Positions 19,601 through 29,748 of a DNA stretch of 64,000 nucleotides are shown here, piece after piece. How positions within the stretch are numbered: the first letter of the stretch is position 1; each line of letters begins with the position of its first letter. The stretch lies in NCBI RefSeq assembly GCF_030549615.1, contig NZ_CP130832.1, positions 248,001 to 312,000 of the forward strand. Reading direction: 5' to 3'. Origin of the DNA: Stenotrophomonas sp. 610A2. Its GTDB lineage: Bacteria > Pseudomonadota > Gammaproteobacteria > Xanthomonadales > Xanthomonadaceae. The notes below the pieces were generated by a model. It saw only the letters and a program-made list of their open reading frames with translations, ran no database searches and was not told the origin of the DNA. Position numbers and translations under genes: made by a program.

Positions 19601-19988
19601 GCTGCTGGCCGGCGCCGAGCCCGACCAGGCCGCGGCCGGCACGGTGACGCCGCTGCTGTTGCTGCTCGGTGCGCGCGCCGAACCCGGCACCGCCTGCGAC
19701 GAAAGCGTGGTGCTGGCAGCGGTGGACCGCATGCTGGACGAAGACGTTTCGCTGGACGTACGTGACCCGCGCGGCTTCGGCCCGCTGCACCTGGCGGCAC
19801 TGCATGGCCTGCCGCAACTGGTGCAGCGCCTGCTGCGTGCCGGCGCCGATCCGGACATGCGCGACGCGATCAACCGTACCCCGCGCGACATCGCCATCAT
19901 GCGCGGCTTCATCGACGTCGCCGGCGAGTTCGAACCTGCGGTACCGGGCGTATCGTCGATGGCCCGCTTCCTGCGCGACCACAACTGA
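16653..19988 (+). CDS. Large membrane-anchored ankyrin-repeat protein
   Basis: 1111 aa. The first ~210 residues carry about five hydrophobic helices (near 10-35, 65-88, 95-115, 145-168 and 178-195). A long cytoplasmic stretch follows, from ~230 to ~1090, of some 20 ankyrin repeats, recognised by recurring 'G.TPLHLAA..G....V..LL..GAD' patterns. This is likely a scaffold for protein-protein contacts at the inner membrane; the partner is unknown. The start overlaps the YcgL stop. A strong hairpin terminator follows. A 996-codon opposite-strand frame is a composition artefact. Confidence 0.85.
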   Translation: MTEALRSRVVAAALGLGVLLTLATALGGVAAAVCGVLAQPSFALAVSWWRRTRTVTPSPALFKRELPGLLGLWAGGAAIVAVLVSWPLAALHDSGSLAAVLALSIAVSVALLALWRTWPLWQAMEREDSSLRSQWQALSGRSLDSWHGLGAAAVVLLLCAAIVAAAWPGLVSNGLRWPLAIATAIAAPLLHHLLQAMRSAPAAGSGKTNRTQQPAFDPFAEALAEPAPLEPIAQHELVPQLYDAARGGRIDRALQLLDAGADPHAAAPAESRDQRSLAVLAAVLPDLRLLRALISRGVDVNQAHKGMTPLLAATRDSWHGRPEAVMTLLANGADPRTPDADGNTPLHHAARSSDPGVAALLRDAAAEIDALNNDGHSPLAVACQAGNWRLGKFLLERGAKVEPTDGVPVLVQAAATDDDDPAGVQLLLKHKARLDARDRQRRSALHEAALAGHVDIVETLLNAGANVEPRDAAGRTPWLDAAAQGNAAVLERLLAHKPDVHAVDGEGSNALLLASRAEHVSAALIRRLLDLGIAADVVGSDGRRAIEHAAAAGRWSIVSLLDPSYPLPAAVSDAAAASGEDGDAAPVLNDRAPLALLREALVFGNVDGMAPLAKLCAADELGSLLHDPELALQPRVVDWLLAHGAAPEVLDACGDTPMFALLSRGVDAIPTLQVLLQHGVSPAGRGGLTRFLAACAQHDHGSRSTEQFALELLERGADPFAASPAGDPALSLAVRLGWLKLQQHLLLNGVDREARDSHGMTALHLATALARESALKQLVLQGASPDARAADGQTPLGVALSSGRRDLADLLDWRGWQLPLRALRDADVASAAMAGDADAVRRLLNLGFAVDAVDAQGCTGLLRAAGGGHAAVVDLLLSRSADPQHAAASGATPLSAAVSMRQTTIVAALLNAGAKLEHRLPGGVTVLMLAAALGLPDIVARLLTAGADVHAGDDQQLAPLHCAALYGFTSRDRTRLLALLDTLLLAGAEPDQAAAGTVTPLLLLLGARAEPGTACDESVVLAAVDRMLDEDVSLDVRDPRGFGPLHLAALHGLPQLVQRLLRAGADPDMRDAINRTPRDIAIMRGFIDVAGEFEPAVPGVSSMARFLRDHN

Positions 19989-20005
19989 TCGCAGCAGCAC
20001 TCATG

Positions 20006-20031
20006 ACAAGGGCGCCGAATGGCGCCCTTGT
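20006..20031 (+). terminator. Hairpin terminator after the ankyrin gene
   Basis: ACAAGGGCGCC, loop GAAT, GGCGCCCTTGT: an 11-bp perfect stem 17 bp after the stop codon, followed by TTGC. The T-run is short, so termination may be partial or bidirectional with the convergent lipoprotein gene. Confidence 0.7.
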
Positions 20032-20054
20032 TGCATCAGGACCAGCAGCAAGAC

Positions 20055-20483
20055 TTACCTGCCAGCGCCCGGCGGCACCCAGATGGCCACGCCGGCGGCG
20101 CGCTTTTGCTGGGTGGGGATGCCGACGCTGAGGCCACCGGCGGTGTGGCGGCCGTAGCTGCCCGCGCCCACCGACATGCCAACCGGCGAGCCACCGGCGC
20201 CCACGCCCATCAGGATCACGCCATTGGCGCCGAGTGCGGCGGCCTCGCGCTTGAGCCGGGCAATGGCGGCATCGGTCTGGCCCTGGGTGCCGAAGCCGAC
20301 TGCGCTGGAAGATTCGAGCTGGGCGATCTCCACCGAACCGGCTGGCGGGGTGGAATAGATCTGCACGCTGGCCGGGTCGACCGGTGCGCGGGCCTGGCCC
20401 AGCATGACCTTGGAGGTGCTGGCGCAGCCGCCCAAGGCCAGGGCAACGCCAAGCGAAAGTGCGATAGCGAGCGGAAGTTTCAT
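20055..20483 (-). CDS. Small outer-membrane/periplasmic lipoprotein, unknown function
   Basis: 142 aa with a lipoprotein signal (lipobox LGGC, Cys20). The middle part (SVEIAQLESSS...AAIARLKREAAALGANGVIL) resembles small YbjQ-like or DUF4156-type 'reactive residue' lipoproteins. The C-terminal third is glycine-rich with no clear domain. It stands alone and is convergent with the ankyrin gene. Function not recognised. Confidence 0.7.
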   Translation of the reverse strand: MKLPLAIALSLGVALALGGCASTSKVMLGQARAPVDPASVQIYSTPPAGSVEIAQLESSSAVGFGTQGQTDAAIARLKREAAALGANGVILMGVGAGGSPVGMSVGAGSYGRHTAGGLSVGIPTQQKRAAGVAIWVPPGAGR

Positions 20484-20626
20484 GGTTTCACTCCCCGGTG
20501 ATCGTTAATTGCGGATGATCCATGGCGCCGGCTGAATCTGTCGAGAACTTCCGGCCAAACAAGGGACCATTTGCTTGGCGCTGGTTCCCGGCTATCTTGC
20601 AGGCTGTACCTGATGGAGGAAAGCAC

Positions 20627-20875
20627 ATGGGGCTGATCAGCCTGGTTTGGGGAATTGTTGCCCTGTTGTGGATGGTGCTGGCCTTCATTCCGCTGCTGGG
20701 TTGGGGGAACTGGTTCCTGATCCCGTTTGCCGCCGTGGGCGCGATCATCGCCGCGATCGGCCTGCTGTTCACCCATGTCAGCAAGCGTGGCCGGGCCAAG
20801 ACCGGCCTGCTGCTCAATGCCATCGTCATCGTGGTCGGGGTGATACGGCTGAGCATCGGCGGTGGCTTCATCTGA
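20627..20875 (+). CDS. Small inner-membrane protein, unknown
   Basis: 82 aa with two N-terminal hydrophobic helices (GLISLVWGIVALLWMVLAFI and WFLIPFAAVGAIIAAIGLLF) and a third at the C-terminus, separated by the basic segment SKRGRAK. The ATG at 20627 has a strong GGAGGA ribosome site six bases upstream, which makes the gene credible although it is short. Looks like a monocistronic gene; function unknown. Confidence 0.65.
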   Translation: MGLISLVWGIVALLWMVLAFIPLLGWGNWFLIPFAAVGAIIAAIGLLFTHVSKRGRAKTGLLLNAIVIVVGVIRLSIGGGFI

Positions 20876-20994
20876 GTTCCAGCCGGCTGCGGGAGCATAG
20901 GGTCGGCGGGGTACAGCCGAGGGGCGTAAAATGAGCGGGCTGGCCGGAAGCCTTCCGGCGCCGTAGGCCTGTTGCAGGCGTTTTCCGCTTACCG

Positions 20995-21909
20995 ATGATC
21001 ATCCGCCCCCGTCCCACTGGCTGGCAGCTGCTGTACATCCTGCGCGGCTCCATCGTGCCGGCCATCGCCCCCAAGGTGTTGGCGATCGGTGTGCTGGCGG
21101 TGCTGGTGGCGGCGTTCAGCCGCAGCTGGCATCCGCTGGGTGGCAGCGGTCTGTCGGTGGTGCCGTTCACCCTGCTCGGGCTGGTGCTGTCGATCTTCCT
21201 GAGTTTCCGCAACAACGCCTGCCATGACCGCTGGTGGGAAGGGCGCAAGTTGTGGGGGCAGCTGGTCATCGAATCGCGCAGCTTCGCCCGCGAGGCCGCT
21301 GCGCTGCTGGCCGCCGAGCCGCAGCTGCGCGAGCGCGGCACCCGGCTGGTGATTGGTTTTGCGCATGCGCTGGCTGCACGCCTGCGTGGCCGTGACCAGG
21401 CCGCTGTTGCCGCGCCTTGGCTGCAGGCCGAGCAGCGCGCCGTGCTGGAACGGCAGAACATCGCTGACGGCATCTTGAACCAGCTCGCCAGCGAGCTCGC
21501 CGTGCCGTTGCGCGAAGGCCGACTGGATCCCTACCTCTATGCGCAGTTCGAGGCGCGCCTGCATGCCATGGCCAGCGTGCAGGCCGGCTGCGAGCGCATC
21601 TCCGGCACCCCGCTGCCGTTCGCCTATACCTTGCTGCTGCACCGCTGCGCATGGCTGTTCTGCGTGCTGCTGCCGTTTGGCCTGGCCGGCGCGCTGGGCT
21701 GGGCCACGCCGGTGGTATCGATGCTGCTGGCCTATGCCTTCTTCGGCCTGGACCAGCTCGGCGAAGAGATGGAAGACCCGTTCGGTACCGAACCCAACGA
21801 CCTGCCGCTGGACGCCATGGTGCGTACCATCGAAATCGATCTGCTCGACGCCTTGGGCCACCGCCCGCTGCCCGAGCCGCTGCAGCCGCAGGGTTACCGG
21901 CTGCAGTAA
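20995..21909 (+). CDS. Bestrophin family (YneE/UPF0187) channel-like membrane protein
   Basis: 304 aa with the bestrophin hallmarks: a basic N-terminus, helices at ~30-50 and 55-75, the conserved SFRNNACHDRWWEGRKLWG segment, later helices around 210-260, and the FGTEPNDLPLD acidic cluster (residues ~262-272). Bacterial bestrophins form pentameric ion channels in the inner membrane. hemB follows after 30 bp with its own ribosome site, so co-transcription is possible. Confidence 0.85.
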   Translation: MIIRPRPTGWQLLYILRGSIVPAIAPKVLAIGVLAVLVAAFSRSWHPLGGSGLSVVPFTLLGLVLSIFLSFRNNACHDRWWEGRKLWGQLVIESRSFAREAAALLAAEPQLRERGTRLVIGFAHALAARLRGRDQAAVAAPWLQAEQRAVLERQNIADGILNQLASELAVPLREGRLDPYLYAQFEARLHAMASVQAGCERISGTPLPFAYTLLLHRCAWLFCVLLPFGLAGALGWATPVVSMLLAYAFFGLDQLGEEMEDPFGTEPNDLPLDAMVRTIEIDLLDALGHRPLPEPLQPQGYRLQ

Positions 21910-22929
<1,020 letters not shown>

Positions 22930-22930
22930 G

Positions 22931-23212
22931 ATGAATGTTCCCGGTCTTGAAGGTTACAACTGGGCGGTATGGCTGATCGGCGTTCTGCTGTTCGCGGTGG
23001 CGATCGGCGTGTTCATCGCCGCCATCGTGCGCGCCGGCAAGCGTCCGCCACAACTGCACTCTGCTGCCGAGCGGCTGCAGCGTGAGGCGGCGCAGGGTGG
23101 CGATGTGGACGCCAGATTGCGAGCGCTGGAGCAGCGCAGGCAGGGTGGGCAGATAGGTGAGGCGGAGTACGAGGCGATGCGTGCTGCGGTATTGGCTGGC
23201 GCTAAAAGCTAA
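22931..23212 (+). CDS. Small membrane protein with SHOCT-like C-terminus
   Basis: 93 aa. A single membrane helix (residues ~11-33) is followed by a basic linker and a C-terminal helix pair (RLRALEQRRQGGQIGEAEYE) resembling a SHOCT domain, which often sits at the ends of oligomeric membrane proteins. It directly follows hemB. Function unknown. Confidence 0.65.
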   Translation: MNVPGLEGYNWAVWLIGVLLFAVAIGVFIAAIVRAGKRPPQLHSAAERLQREAAQGGDVDARLRALEQRRQGGQIGEAEYEAMRAAVLAGAKS

Positions 23213-23230
23213 GAGCTTTAGAGCAGAAGC

Positions 23231-23331
23231 ACCCCTCCCCAACTCTCCCCTTCGCTACGCGAAAGGGAGGGGGCGGATCGCTTCTCTCCCTCCCTTTGGC
23301 CGCAGGCCAAGGGGAGGGCTGGGGAGGGGTG
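23231..23331. repeat. Intergenic inverted repeat, CCCCTCCCC family
   Basis: Starts ACCCCTCCCC and ends GGGGAGGGGT, with two internal hairpins around CGCTACGCGAAAG and GGCCGCAGGCC. It is related to copies at 30311-30360 and 52107-52150. It lies between two convergent genes and could act as a bidirectional transcription stop. Confidence 0.7.
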
Positions 23332-23342
23332 AAGCTCTTGCC

Positions 23343-24221
23343 TCACCGACAAGAATCATCCCCATCAAGCACCGGCGCCTTCATCCGGTAAAGATCCATG
23401 CCGCCGGCCCGCGGTGAGCGCGCCTTGCCGCTGACCACCAGTTCGCCAGGCTTGTTCGCATCAATTACCGCACCGCGCGTATCGCCATCAGCGCTGTTGA
23501 ACGACAAGCCCAGCAGCGTCGCCTCAGCCCATTGCCCCTGCCGGCACTGGGACAGCCACAGCTGTGCACCACCAGCCGCATTGGCGCGGGCAAACACCAC
23601 CCCACGGCCACCACCCAGCCAACTCGCATCCAGCTCATTGGCGGCAGTATTGATGCCGACCATGGCTGCCGCAGCGGCAAAGCCGTCACCGGCAGCAGTT
23701 GCACGCCACAGATCCCAACCGCCGCTGCCACCGTTGCGATTGCTGGAGAACAGCAACCGACCATCGTCGGCCAGCGCAGGAGAGCGCTCGTCCTGCCTGC
23801 CGTTCACCGCTGGCCCCAGATTCTGCGGCTGGCCCAGACTGCCATCGGCAGCCACCGCCGCCCGGTACAGATCAAAGCCGCCATGGCCACCCTTGCGGTT
23901 GGAGGCGAAGTAGAGCCAGCGGCCATCCGTGCTGAGGAAGGGATCGACCTCGTCGGCGGAGCTGTTCAAGGCCAGTGGCTGCGGGTCCATCCAGCGCTTG
24001 TCCTGCAGGGTCGCCTGCCACAGGTCCCAGCCACCGGCGCCGCCCTCGCGGTTGCTGGCCCAGATGATGCGCTGCCCGTCCACCGACAGCGTTGCGCGGA
24101 TTTCATCGGCGCGGGTGGAAACTACCCCCATGCCTTCGATGCCGAACTCGGAAAGCGCCGAGGCAACGGGGCTAAAGGGTAAACTCAGGGTCAGCGCGAG
24201 CAGTAAACGACGGGTCCGCAT
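23343..24221 (-). CDS. Exported PD40/TolB-like beta-propeller protein
   Basis: 292 aa with a signal peptide (RRLLLALTLSLPFSPVASA) and repeated PD40 blades 'DGRWLYFASNRKGGHGGFDLY', each ending in a G(G/S)WDL(W/Y) motif (near residues 60, 112 and 165). Such propellers occur in periplasmic proteins linked to cell-wall or outer-membrane processes, including TolB and OmpA-like partners. The 37-bp gap to aroE makes the two genes divergent with a shared promoter region. Confidence 0.75.
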   Translation of the reverse strand: MRTRRLLLALTLSLPFSPVASALSEFGIEGMGVVSTRADEIRATLSVDGQRIIWASNREGGAGGWDLWQATLQDKRWMDPQPLALNSSADEVDPFLSTDGRWLYFASNRKGGHGGFDLYRAAVAADGSLGQPQNLGPAVNGRQDERSPALADDGRLLFSSNRNGGSGGWDLWRATAAGDGFAAAAAMVGINTAANELDASWLGGGRGVVFARANAAGGAQLWLSQCRQGQWAEATLLGLSFNSADGDTRGAVIDANKPGELVVSGKARSPRAGGMDLYRMKAPVLDGDDSCR

Positions 24222-24273
24222 AGGGGTCCAGCAAGCAAGGTCGCGTCCAGTCTAGGTCATGCAGAGGATCACA

Positions 24274-25122
24274 ATGAGCGCACCACGCTACGCAGTTTTC
24301 GGCCAGCCCATCGCCCATTCGCAGTCGCCGCGCATCCAGTCCGCGTTCGGCAAGGCGCATGGCATCGCCGTGGATTACCGCGCCATCGAGGCCTCGCCGG
24401 AAGATTTCGCGGCGGCGCTGGAGGCCTTTGCCGCCGATGGTGGCGTGGGTGCCAACGTGACCTTGCCGCACAAGGAAGCGGCGTTCGCGCTGTGCACGAC
24501 GACCACCTCGCGCGCGCACCGCGCTGGTGCGGTCAACACGCTGCTGCGCAAGGGTGATCGCTGGCATGGCGACAACACCGACGGCATCGGCCTGGTGCGG
24601 GACCTCACCGGCCGCCATGGCCTGGACCTGCGTGGCCGCCGGGTGCTGCTGCTCGGCGCCGGAGGTGCCGCACGCGGCGTTGCTCCTGCATTGTTGGATG
24701 CCGGCATCCTCGAACTGATCGTGGTCAACCGCTCGCCCGAACGCGCCGATGCGCTGGTCGATGCGATGAGCGAACCCGGTCGCGCCATCTCTGCGTATTG
24801 GGAGGATCTGCGCGAGCAAGGCGACTTCGAGCTGATCATCAATGCGACCTCGGCCGCACGTGGCGAGGGCAGTGGTTTCAACCTGCCGCTGTCGCTGGTC
24901 AACAGCATGACCACGGCGGTGGACCTGAATTACGGCGAGGCCTCGATTCCGTTCCTGGCCTGGGCGCGGGCGGCGAACTGCCGCAACAGCTTCGATGGCC
25001 TGGGCATGCTGGTCGAGCAGGCCGCCGAGAGCTTCCAGCAATGGCACGGCATGCGTCCGGAGACCGATGCGATCTATGCCGAGCTGCGCGGTCGTGATGC
25101 GCTGCTGGTCACCGCGGACTGA
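24274..25122 (+). CDS. aroE: Shikimate dehydrogenase
   Basis: 282 aa, NADPH-dependent reduction of 3-dehydroshikimate to shikimate. Substrate-binding HSQSP lies at 15-19. Catalytic Lys67 (NVTLPHKE) and Asp103 (GDNTDG) are intact, and the NADP loop GAGGAARGV follows at ~125-133. The ATG at 24274 is preferred because AGAGGA lies just upstream; an in-frame ATG at 24259 is possible. Confidence 0.95.
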   Translation: MSAPRYAVFGQPIAHSQSPRIQSAFGKAHGIAVDYRAIEASPEDFAAALEAFAADGGVGANVTLPHKEAAFALCTTTTSRAHRAGAVNTLLRKGDRWHGDNTDGIGLVRDLTGRHGLDLRGRRVLLLGAGGAARGVAPALLDAGILELIVVNRSPERADALVDAMSEPGRAISAYWEDLREQGDFELIINATSAARGEGSGFNLPLSLVNSMTTAVDLNYGEASIPFLAWARAANCRNSFDGLGMLVEQAAESFQQWHGMRPETDAIYAELRGRDALLVTAD

Positions 25123-25130
25123 GGCCGGGC

Positions 25131-25487
25131 ATGGAACCCACTGAATTGCTGACCACCCTGCTGGTTTCCATCGGCTACCGCCTGCCGATCATAATTGCGC
25201 TTGGCGTCGCCGTGGTGATGCTGCTCGATACCCCGCGTGGCAAGGTGCGCAGCGTGGCATTGGGTGCGCTGTCGCTGCTGCTGGCCGTCACCCTGATCGG
25301 CGGCGGGCTGACGGCAATACCGCTGGTGCTCATCGCCACTAACAACTATTCAAGCATGGGCGGGATGAGCGCGCTGCTCAGCATTGGCCATGTTGGCTTG
25401 GCGCTGCTGGAAGCGGCCGGCTACATCATGCTGGCCTGGGCCCTGGTGCAGGCCCTGCGGCGGCCGCAGGCCCCCGGCAAACCCTGA
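25131..25487 (+). CDS. Small membrane protein, unknown
   Basis: 118 aa with three or four hydrophobic helices (near 15-32, 42-65, 68-80 and 88-108). It starts 8 bp after aroE and is probably co-transcribed. No family recognised. Confidence 0.6.
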   Translation: MEPTELLTTLLVSIGYRLPIIIALGVAVVMLLDTPRGKVRSVALGALSLLLAVTLIGGGLTAIPLVLIATNNYSSMGGMSALLSIGHVGLALLEAAGYIMLAWALVQALRRPQAPGKP

Positions 25488-25561
25488 GACCGCAACGCAT
25501 TCGGTGAATGCGGGCGGGTATGGGAAAATGCCCGCCTTGATTGAGCTGCGGGCAGGTTGGC

Positions 25562-27661
25562 GTGACGGAAAAAGTAGAAGCACCACGGACACTGACCGAG
25601 GACATCAAAACCGGTATCCGTGATGCTTACAGCAAGCTGCAGGCAAACACGCCGGGCTTCAGTACGCGCCGCTCACAGAGCCAGATGATAGGCGTGGTGT
25701 CGCGCGCGCTGGGCACCGGCGGCGTCGGCGTGGTGGAAGCGCCTACCGGCGTCGGCAAAAGCCTGGGCTACCTCACCGCTGGTGTGCCGATCGCGCTGGC
25801 CAGCAAGAAGAAGCTGGTGATCAGCACCGGCACCGTGGCCCTGCAGTCGCAGCTGGTCGAGCGCGACATTCCCAACTTCCTCAAGTCCACCGGCTTGCAG
25901 GCCACCGTTGCGCTGGCCAAGGGTCGCACCCGCTACCTGTGCACCCGCAATGCGGCCGAGGCGCAGGGCGAGGGCGTGCAGGAAGGCATGTTCGGCGACG
26001 ACGTGCAGCTCTACGACCGGCCGTTGGCGCCGATCGAGATGGACGTTGCCGAAAAGCTGACCAAGGCCTTCATCGAAGGCCGCTGGAACGGCGACCTGGA
26101 CAACGCGCCGGAGAACGTCACCCCAACGCTGCGCATGCGCATCACCACGCCTGCCTCGGCCTGCGCCGGGCGTCGCTGTGCGTACTCCGCGCAATGCCCG
26201 GTACTGCGTGCCCGTACCGAAGTGCGTGATGCGCAGATCATCGTCACCAACCACGCGTTGTTGTTGTCTGCGTTGTCCTTGGGCGACAGTGACAGCGGCC
26301 AGCCGCTGATCGCACCGCCCGGTGAAATGCTGCTGGTGCTGGACGAAGGCCACCACATCGGCAACGTCGCCATAGACCAGGGCGCAGCCAACCTGCCGCT
26401 GGATGACATGGCCAAGCGCACCGGCCGCCTGCAGATCCTGATTGCCGGCGCCTACCGCGCCGTGGACAAGGACAAGATCGGCAACCTGTTGCCGAACGAA
26501 GCCATCGACGTCGCGTCACGCGTGAGCAAGCTGCTGAAGGCCTTCCGCGATGACATCGGCAATGTCTGGATTCCACAACCCGACGACCGCGAACCGATGT
26601 GGCGCGCCGCCAACGGCCGCCTGCCCGAATCGTGGCGCCAGCCCATCGAAGTATTGGCCGACGAAACCCGCACCCTGCTCAACTGGGCAACAGCGGCGGC
26701 TTCTGCCGTAGCCAAGGGCAAGCAGGATGATCCTGCGGTCGAACGCCTGCAGCGCAACCTGGGCATGGCCCAGGAAATGGTCGAGCAGCAGTACAACCTG
26801 TGGGCCGGCTGGCGCCGCGAGGACAAGGAAGGCCAGCCGCCGATCGCGCGCTGGGTAACCATGTCACGCGATGGCGACTACATCCTGCACTGCTCGCCGG
26901 TATCGGCCGCGATGGTGCTGCGCAAGCTGCTGTGGGACGAAGTGGACTCGGTGGTGATGACCTCGGCGACGCTGACCGGCGGCGGTGATTTCCAGTCGCT
27001 GGCCATCGACAACGGCATTCCCGAGGAAGCGGAGATGGTGTCGCTGGCATCACCATTCGACCTTCCGAACCAGGCTGAGTTGATCGTGCCGCAGTTCCCG
27101 GTGACGCCGGATGACCGCGAGCGCCATCCCAAGGAAGTGGCGAAGTATCTGGCCACAGAGCTGGATTGGGACAAGGGCAGCATGGTCCTGTTCACTTCAC
27201 GCTGGAAGATGGAAAAGGTGGCCGAACTGATGCCGGCGACGCTGCGCAAGAAGATCCTGGTGCAGGGCGACGGCGCCAAGCAGAAGATGATCGACCAGCA
27301 CATCAAGCGCACCAGTGAAGGCGAGGGCTCGGTGCTGTTCGGCTTGAATTCGTTTGGTGAAGGTCTGGACTTGCCGGGCGAGGCCTGCACCACGGTGGTG
27401 ATCACCCAGGTACCGTTCGCGGTGCCGACCGATCCGCAGACCTCGACGCTGAGCGAGTGGTTCGAGAGCCGTGGTTTGAACTCGTTCAACCTGATTGCGA
27501 TACCACATGCGCTGCGCACACTGACCCAGTTTTCCGGGCGCTTGATCCGCACCTCGACCGATACCGGGCGGGTGATCATCCTGGATTCGCGCCTGCTGAC
27601 GCGCAGGTATGGCAAGCGCATCATTGATTCCCTGCCACCGTTCAAGCGGGTTATTGGTTGA
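25562..27661 (+). CDS. dinG: DinG-family ATP-dependent DNA helicase
   Basis: 699 aa XPD/DinG-like superfamily 2 helicase. Walker A is EAPTGVGKS (K66). An iron-sulphur cysteine set includes C127 and the CAGRRCAYSAQC cluster near 203-214. The DEAH-type box is LDEGHH near 262, and C-terminal motifs V/VI lie in GLNSFGEGLDLPGE and QFSGRLIRT. It unwinds DNA with 5'-3' polarity and is linked to DNA repair and R-loop removal. GTG start at 25562; an upstream TTG at 25541 is less likely. Confidence 0.93.
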   Translation: MTEKVEAPRTLTEDIKTGIRDAYSKLQANTPGFSTRRSQSQMIGVVSRALGTGGVGVVEAPTGVGKSLGYLTAGVPIALASKKKLVISTGTVALQSQLVERDIPNFLKSTGLQATVALAKGRTRYLCTRNAAEAQGEGVQEGMFGDDVQLYDRPLAPIEMDVAEKLTKAFIEGRWNGDLDNAPENVTPTLRMRITTPASACAGRRCAYSAQCPVLRARTEVRDAQIIVTNHALLLSALSLGDSDSGQPLIAPPGEMLLVLDEGHHIGNVAIDQGAANLPLDDMAKRTGRLQILIAGAYRAVDKDKIGNLLPNEAIDVASRVSKLLKAFRDDIGNVWIPQPDDREPMWRAANGRLPESWRQPIEVLADETRTLLNWATAAASAVAKGKQDDPAVERLQRNLGMAQEMVEQQYNLWAGWRREDKEGQPPIARWVTMSRDGDYILHCSPVSAAMVLRKLLWDEVDSVVMTSATLTGGGDFQSLAIDNGIPEEAEMVSLASPFDLPNQAELIVPQFPVTPDDRERHPKEVAKYLATELDWDKGSMVLFTSRWKMEKVAELMPATLRKKILVQGDGAKQKMIDQHIKRTSEGEGSVLFGLNSFGEGLDLPGEACTTVVITQVPFAVPTDPQTSTLSEWFESRGLNSFNLIAIPHALRTLTQFSGRLIRTSTDTGRVIILDSRLLTRRYGKRIIDSLPPFKRVIG

Positions 27662-27738
27662 GCAAACGGGTAGCTCTGCGCTGGAACAACCCTGCTCCAA
27701 CCCGTAAAGTTCGCCACCTTCCATCATTCCAGAAAGCC

Positions 27739-28167
27739 ATGGCTACCGCTCCCGCAACCTTCCCTTGGACACAGCAACTGCAGCGTCTGCAGCAGCGCGA
27801 TGGCGCACTGGCGCTGTTGGCTACGCACGCGATGTTCGCTGCCGAGGGTCAAGCACTGACGGCCGCAGGTTCGGCGTTGGAGCAGCTGTTGGTGGCAGGT
27901 GAGAGTCAGCTCAAGGCTGACAGTGACGTTGGCCTTGTCGCCGATGAGCTGCGTCGCTACCAGAAGTTCGCACCGCCGGGACGGCCGTCTGTGCAGATCG
28001 TGCAGCTGCGTCGACAGCAGTCGACGGTGCAGCAGGCGCAGCGTATCGCGCGTCGGGCGTTCATTCGCAATGCTGATGGCTTTGCGCGGGCCATCGGCCT
28101 TGACGTGCCGCAGAAGCTGGGCGTGGTGGAAACGGTGATGCGCTGGTTGCGTACGAATCTGATCTAG
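27739..28167 (+). CDS. Hypothetical protein downstream of dinG
   Basis: 142 aa, mostly helical and charged, with no signal peptide or membrane helix. The middle (AAEGQALTAAGSALEQLL) and the C-terminal QQAQRIARRAFIRNADGF are predicted helices. An intrinsic terminator follows, supporting a real gene. Family not recognised. Confidence 0.55.
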   Translation: MATAPATFPWTQQLQRLQQRDGALALLATHAMFAAEGQALTAAGSALEQLLVAGESQLKADSDVGLVADELRRYQKFAPPGRPSVQIVQLRRQQSTVQQAQRIARRAFIRNADGFARAIGLDVPQKLGVVETVMRWLRTNLI

Positions 28168-28190
28168 CTTGCTTCGTACGGGGGCAGTGG

Positions 28191-28222
28191 AGTCCGGGAT
28201 GGGTCAGCCTGCCCGGACTTTT
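28191..28222 (+). terminator. Intrinsic terminator
   Basis: AGTCCGGG ... CCCGGACT with a 13-base loop, running into TTTTCG. It sits 24 bp after the hypothetical gene that follows dinG. Confidence 0.75.
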
Positions 28223-28308
28223 CGTTTGTGGCCGGGGCAGGGAACTTTGTCATCCAACAGCGCGGGCAGCTTTTTTGGAACTACGCGCTCCTGCATGCCA
28301 GAGGTAGC

Positions 28309-28974
28309 TCACCGGCCGACGAGCAATGGCAGGCTGCTGGCGACCTCCCACAGCAGGCGTCCGGCGAAAACAAGGAAGACCATGGCCATGGCACCCTCCA
28401 GCCAGCCACCCATGCGCAGGAACCGGTCACGCACTGCCTGTTGGGTAAACAGTACGCTCACCAATACAAACCAACCGGCATTGACCAGGCACATCCAGAT
28501 TCCATAGAGCACCTGGACCTTCAACGGTGTTCCGGCGCTGACCACCGTGGTAAAGATCGCGAGGAAGAACAGCGTCGCCTTGGGGTTGGTGGCATTGGTG
28601 ATGAAGCCAAGCAGGAAAGACCTGCGCCAGCCCAGTGCGGCAGGGTTGCCGGCATCGTCGAGCTTTCCGGTGGAGCTGGAACGTCCAGCACTTCGCAGGA
28701 ACGAATACACCAGATAGAGCAGATAGGTCGCGCCGAGAATCCTGGTGGCGGTCATCAGCAGTGCATTGGCGTGCAGCAGCGCGCCGACGCCGAGCAGTGT
28801 GTAGAGGACATGCACGGAAATGCCGGCGCCAATGCCGATGGCTACCTGCACCCCCGCCCATCTGCCGTGCCTGACACTTTGCCGCACGGTGACGGCAAAG
28901 TCGGGGCCTGGTGCAATGACTGCAAGCAGGTGGATGAGGGCCAAAGATACGAATTCGTGGAAGTGAGCGCTCAC
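28309..28974 (-). CDS. LysE/RhtB-family amino-acid exporter
   Basis: 221 aa with six hydrophobic helices and the family motif APGPDF near residue 22, followed by GFITNATNPKATLFF at ~125-139. These proteins export amino acids or homoserine lactone-like molecules. It starts (GTG) three bases after the stop of the 2OG-Fe(II) oxygenase, so the two are translationally coupled and the exported compound may be its product. The GTG sits at the end of a perfect 12-bp palindrome (GTGAGCGCTCAC). Confidence 0.85.
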   Translation of the reverse strand: MSAHFHEFVSLALIHLLAVIAPGPDFAVTVRQSVRHGRWAGVQVAIGIGAGISVHVLYTLLGVGALLHANALLMTATRILGATYLLYLVYSFLRSAGRSSSTGKLDDAGNPAALGWRRSFLLGFITNATNPKATLFFLAIFTTVVSAGTPLKVQVLYGIWMCLVNAGWFVLVSVLFTQQAVRDRFLRMGGWLEGAMAMVFLVFAGRLLWEVASSLPLLVGR

Positions 28975-28977
28975 CCA

Positions 28978-29748
28978 TCAGCTCCAGAACGTCAAGGGGC
29001 TGGCCACGCCGCGGTAGCCGACGAAGCAGGACAGGCTCAAGCGCGGCTTGTCCGATCCGGGTGTGACAGCATGCATGCGGCGCGAGTTGAACAGGACAAG
29101 GTCGCCTTCCTCGGGTTGGATCTGCAGTGTCGGTTTGCCGAGGAGCGATGGATCTATGCCGTAGCTGTCGCCGCGCATGCCATCAAACTCCGCAGCGGAG
29201 ATCGGCGACTGCCAGATATGCAGTCCGCCGCCATCTGTCGGCATGGTGAGGTAGATGTTTGCCGCCAGCTGCGAGGTGAGACTGTGCGAACGGAAGGTCT
29301 CGGGTGCATCCTTCGCGAGAATATCGTGGTGCGCGAGGAACTCCACCACGGGTTGGACGATCCGCGACAGGCCTACATACGCCTTGCGCCCATACAGATG
29401 CTCCAGTTGGGCACCGGCGGGCCACATTTCATCCAGCGTGCAGCGAAGCACATCGATGGGTGAGGCGTACGGCACGCACCGCTTGCGGAGCGCATCGATA
29501 TTGTCCAACGCTGCGTCGAAGTAGGCGTCGAGACGGGCAGGAATGTTCTCTGCCTCGTACAGCGCCATGCCTATCCTGCCGATATCGGGTGCATTGACGT
29601 AGCTGTCGAATCCTTGGCCCAGGATGCGTTGGCCAATCTCCGTCGCGGTTTCCCTGGGAATGAACTGCTTCACTTGTACTGCCAGAACCTCCTCGCATAC
29701 CGCCTTCGCCAGCACGGCATCATCCAGTCGATCAGTTGTGATGAACAA
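28978..29748 (-). CDS. 2OG-Fe(II) oxygenase resembling the WelO5 fold, predicted hydroxylase
   Basis: 256 aa. The overall order of segments resembles WelO5-type 2-oxoglutarate enzymes: an N-terminal VKQFIPRETA, the iron ligands, a mid IYLTMPTDGGGLHIW, a GDLVLFNSRRMHAV strand and a C-terminal FWS. The likely iron ligands are H140-x-D142 (AHHD) and H226, with R236 for 2-oxoglutarate. An acidic D142 fits a hydroxylase; halogenases have Gly or Ala there. TTG start at 29748 with AAGGAAG correctly spaced; no usable ATG exists nearby. It precedes a LysE exporter and probably acts on an amino acid or small amine. Confidence 0.7.
   Translation of the reverse strand: MFITTDRLDDAVLAKAVCEEVLAVQVKQFIPRETATEIGQRILGQGFDSYVNAPDIGRIGMALYEAENIPARLDAYFDAALDNIDALRKRCVPYASPIDVLRCTLDEMWPAGAQLEHLYGRKAYVGLSRIVQPVVEFLAHHDILAKDAPETFRSHSLTSQLAANIYLTMPTDGGGLHIWQSPISAAEFDGMRGDSYGIDPSLLGKPTLQIQPEEGDLVLFNSRRMHAVTPGSDKPRLSLSCFVGYRGVASPLTFWS

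Noticed and set aside
17010..20000. 996-codon minus-strand open frame
   Set aside because: Exactly antisense to the ankyrin-repeat gene; its repetitive translation mirrors the repeats.
28978..29748. Fe(II) halogenase
   Set aside because: The likely metal triad keeps an Asp (D142), which fits hydroxylases; halogenases have Gly or Ala there.
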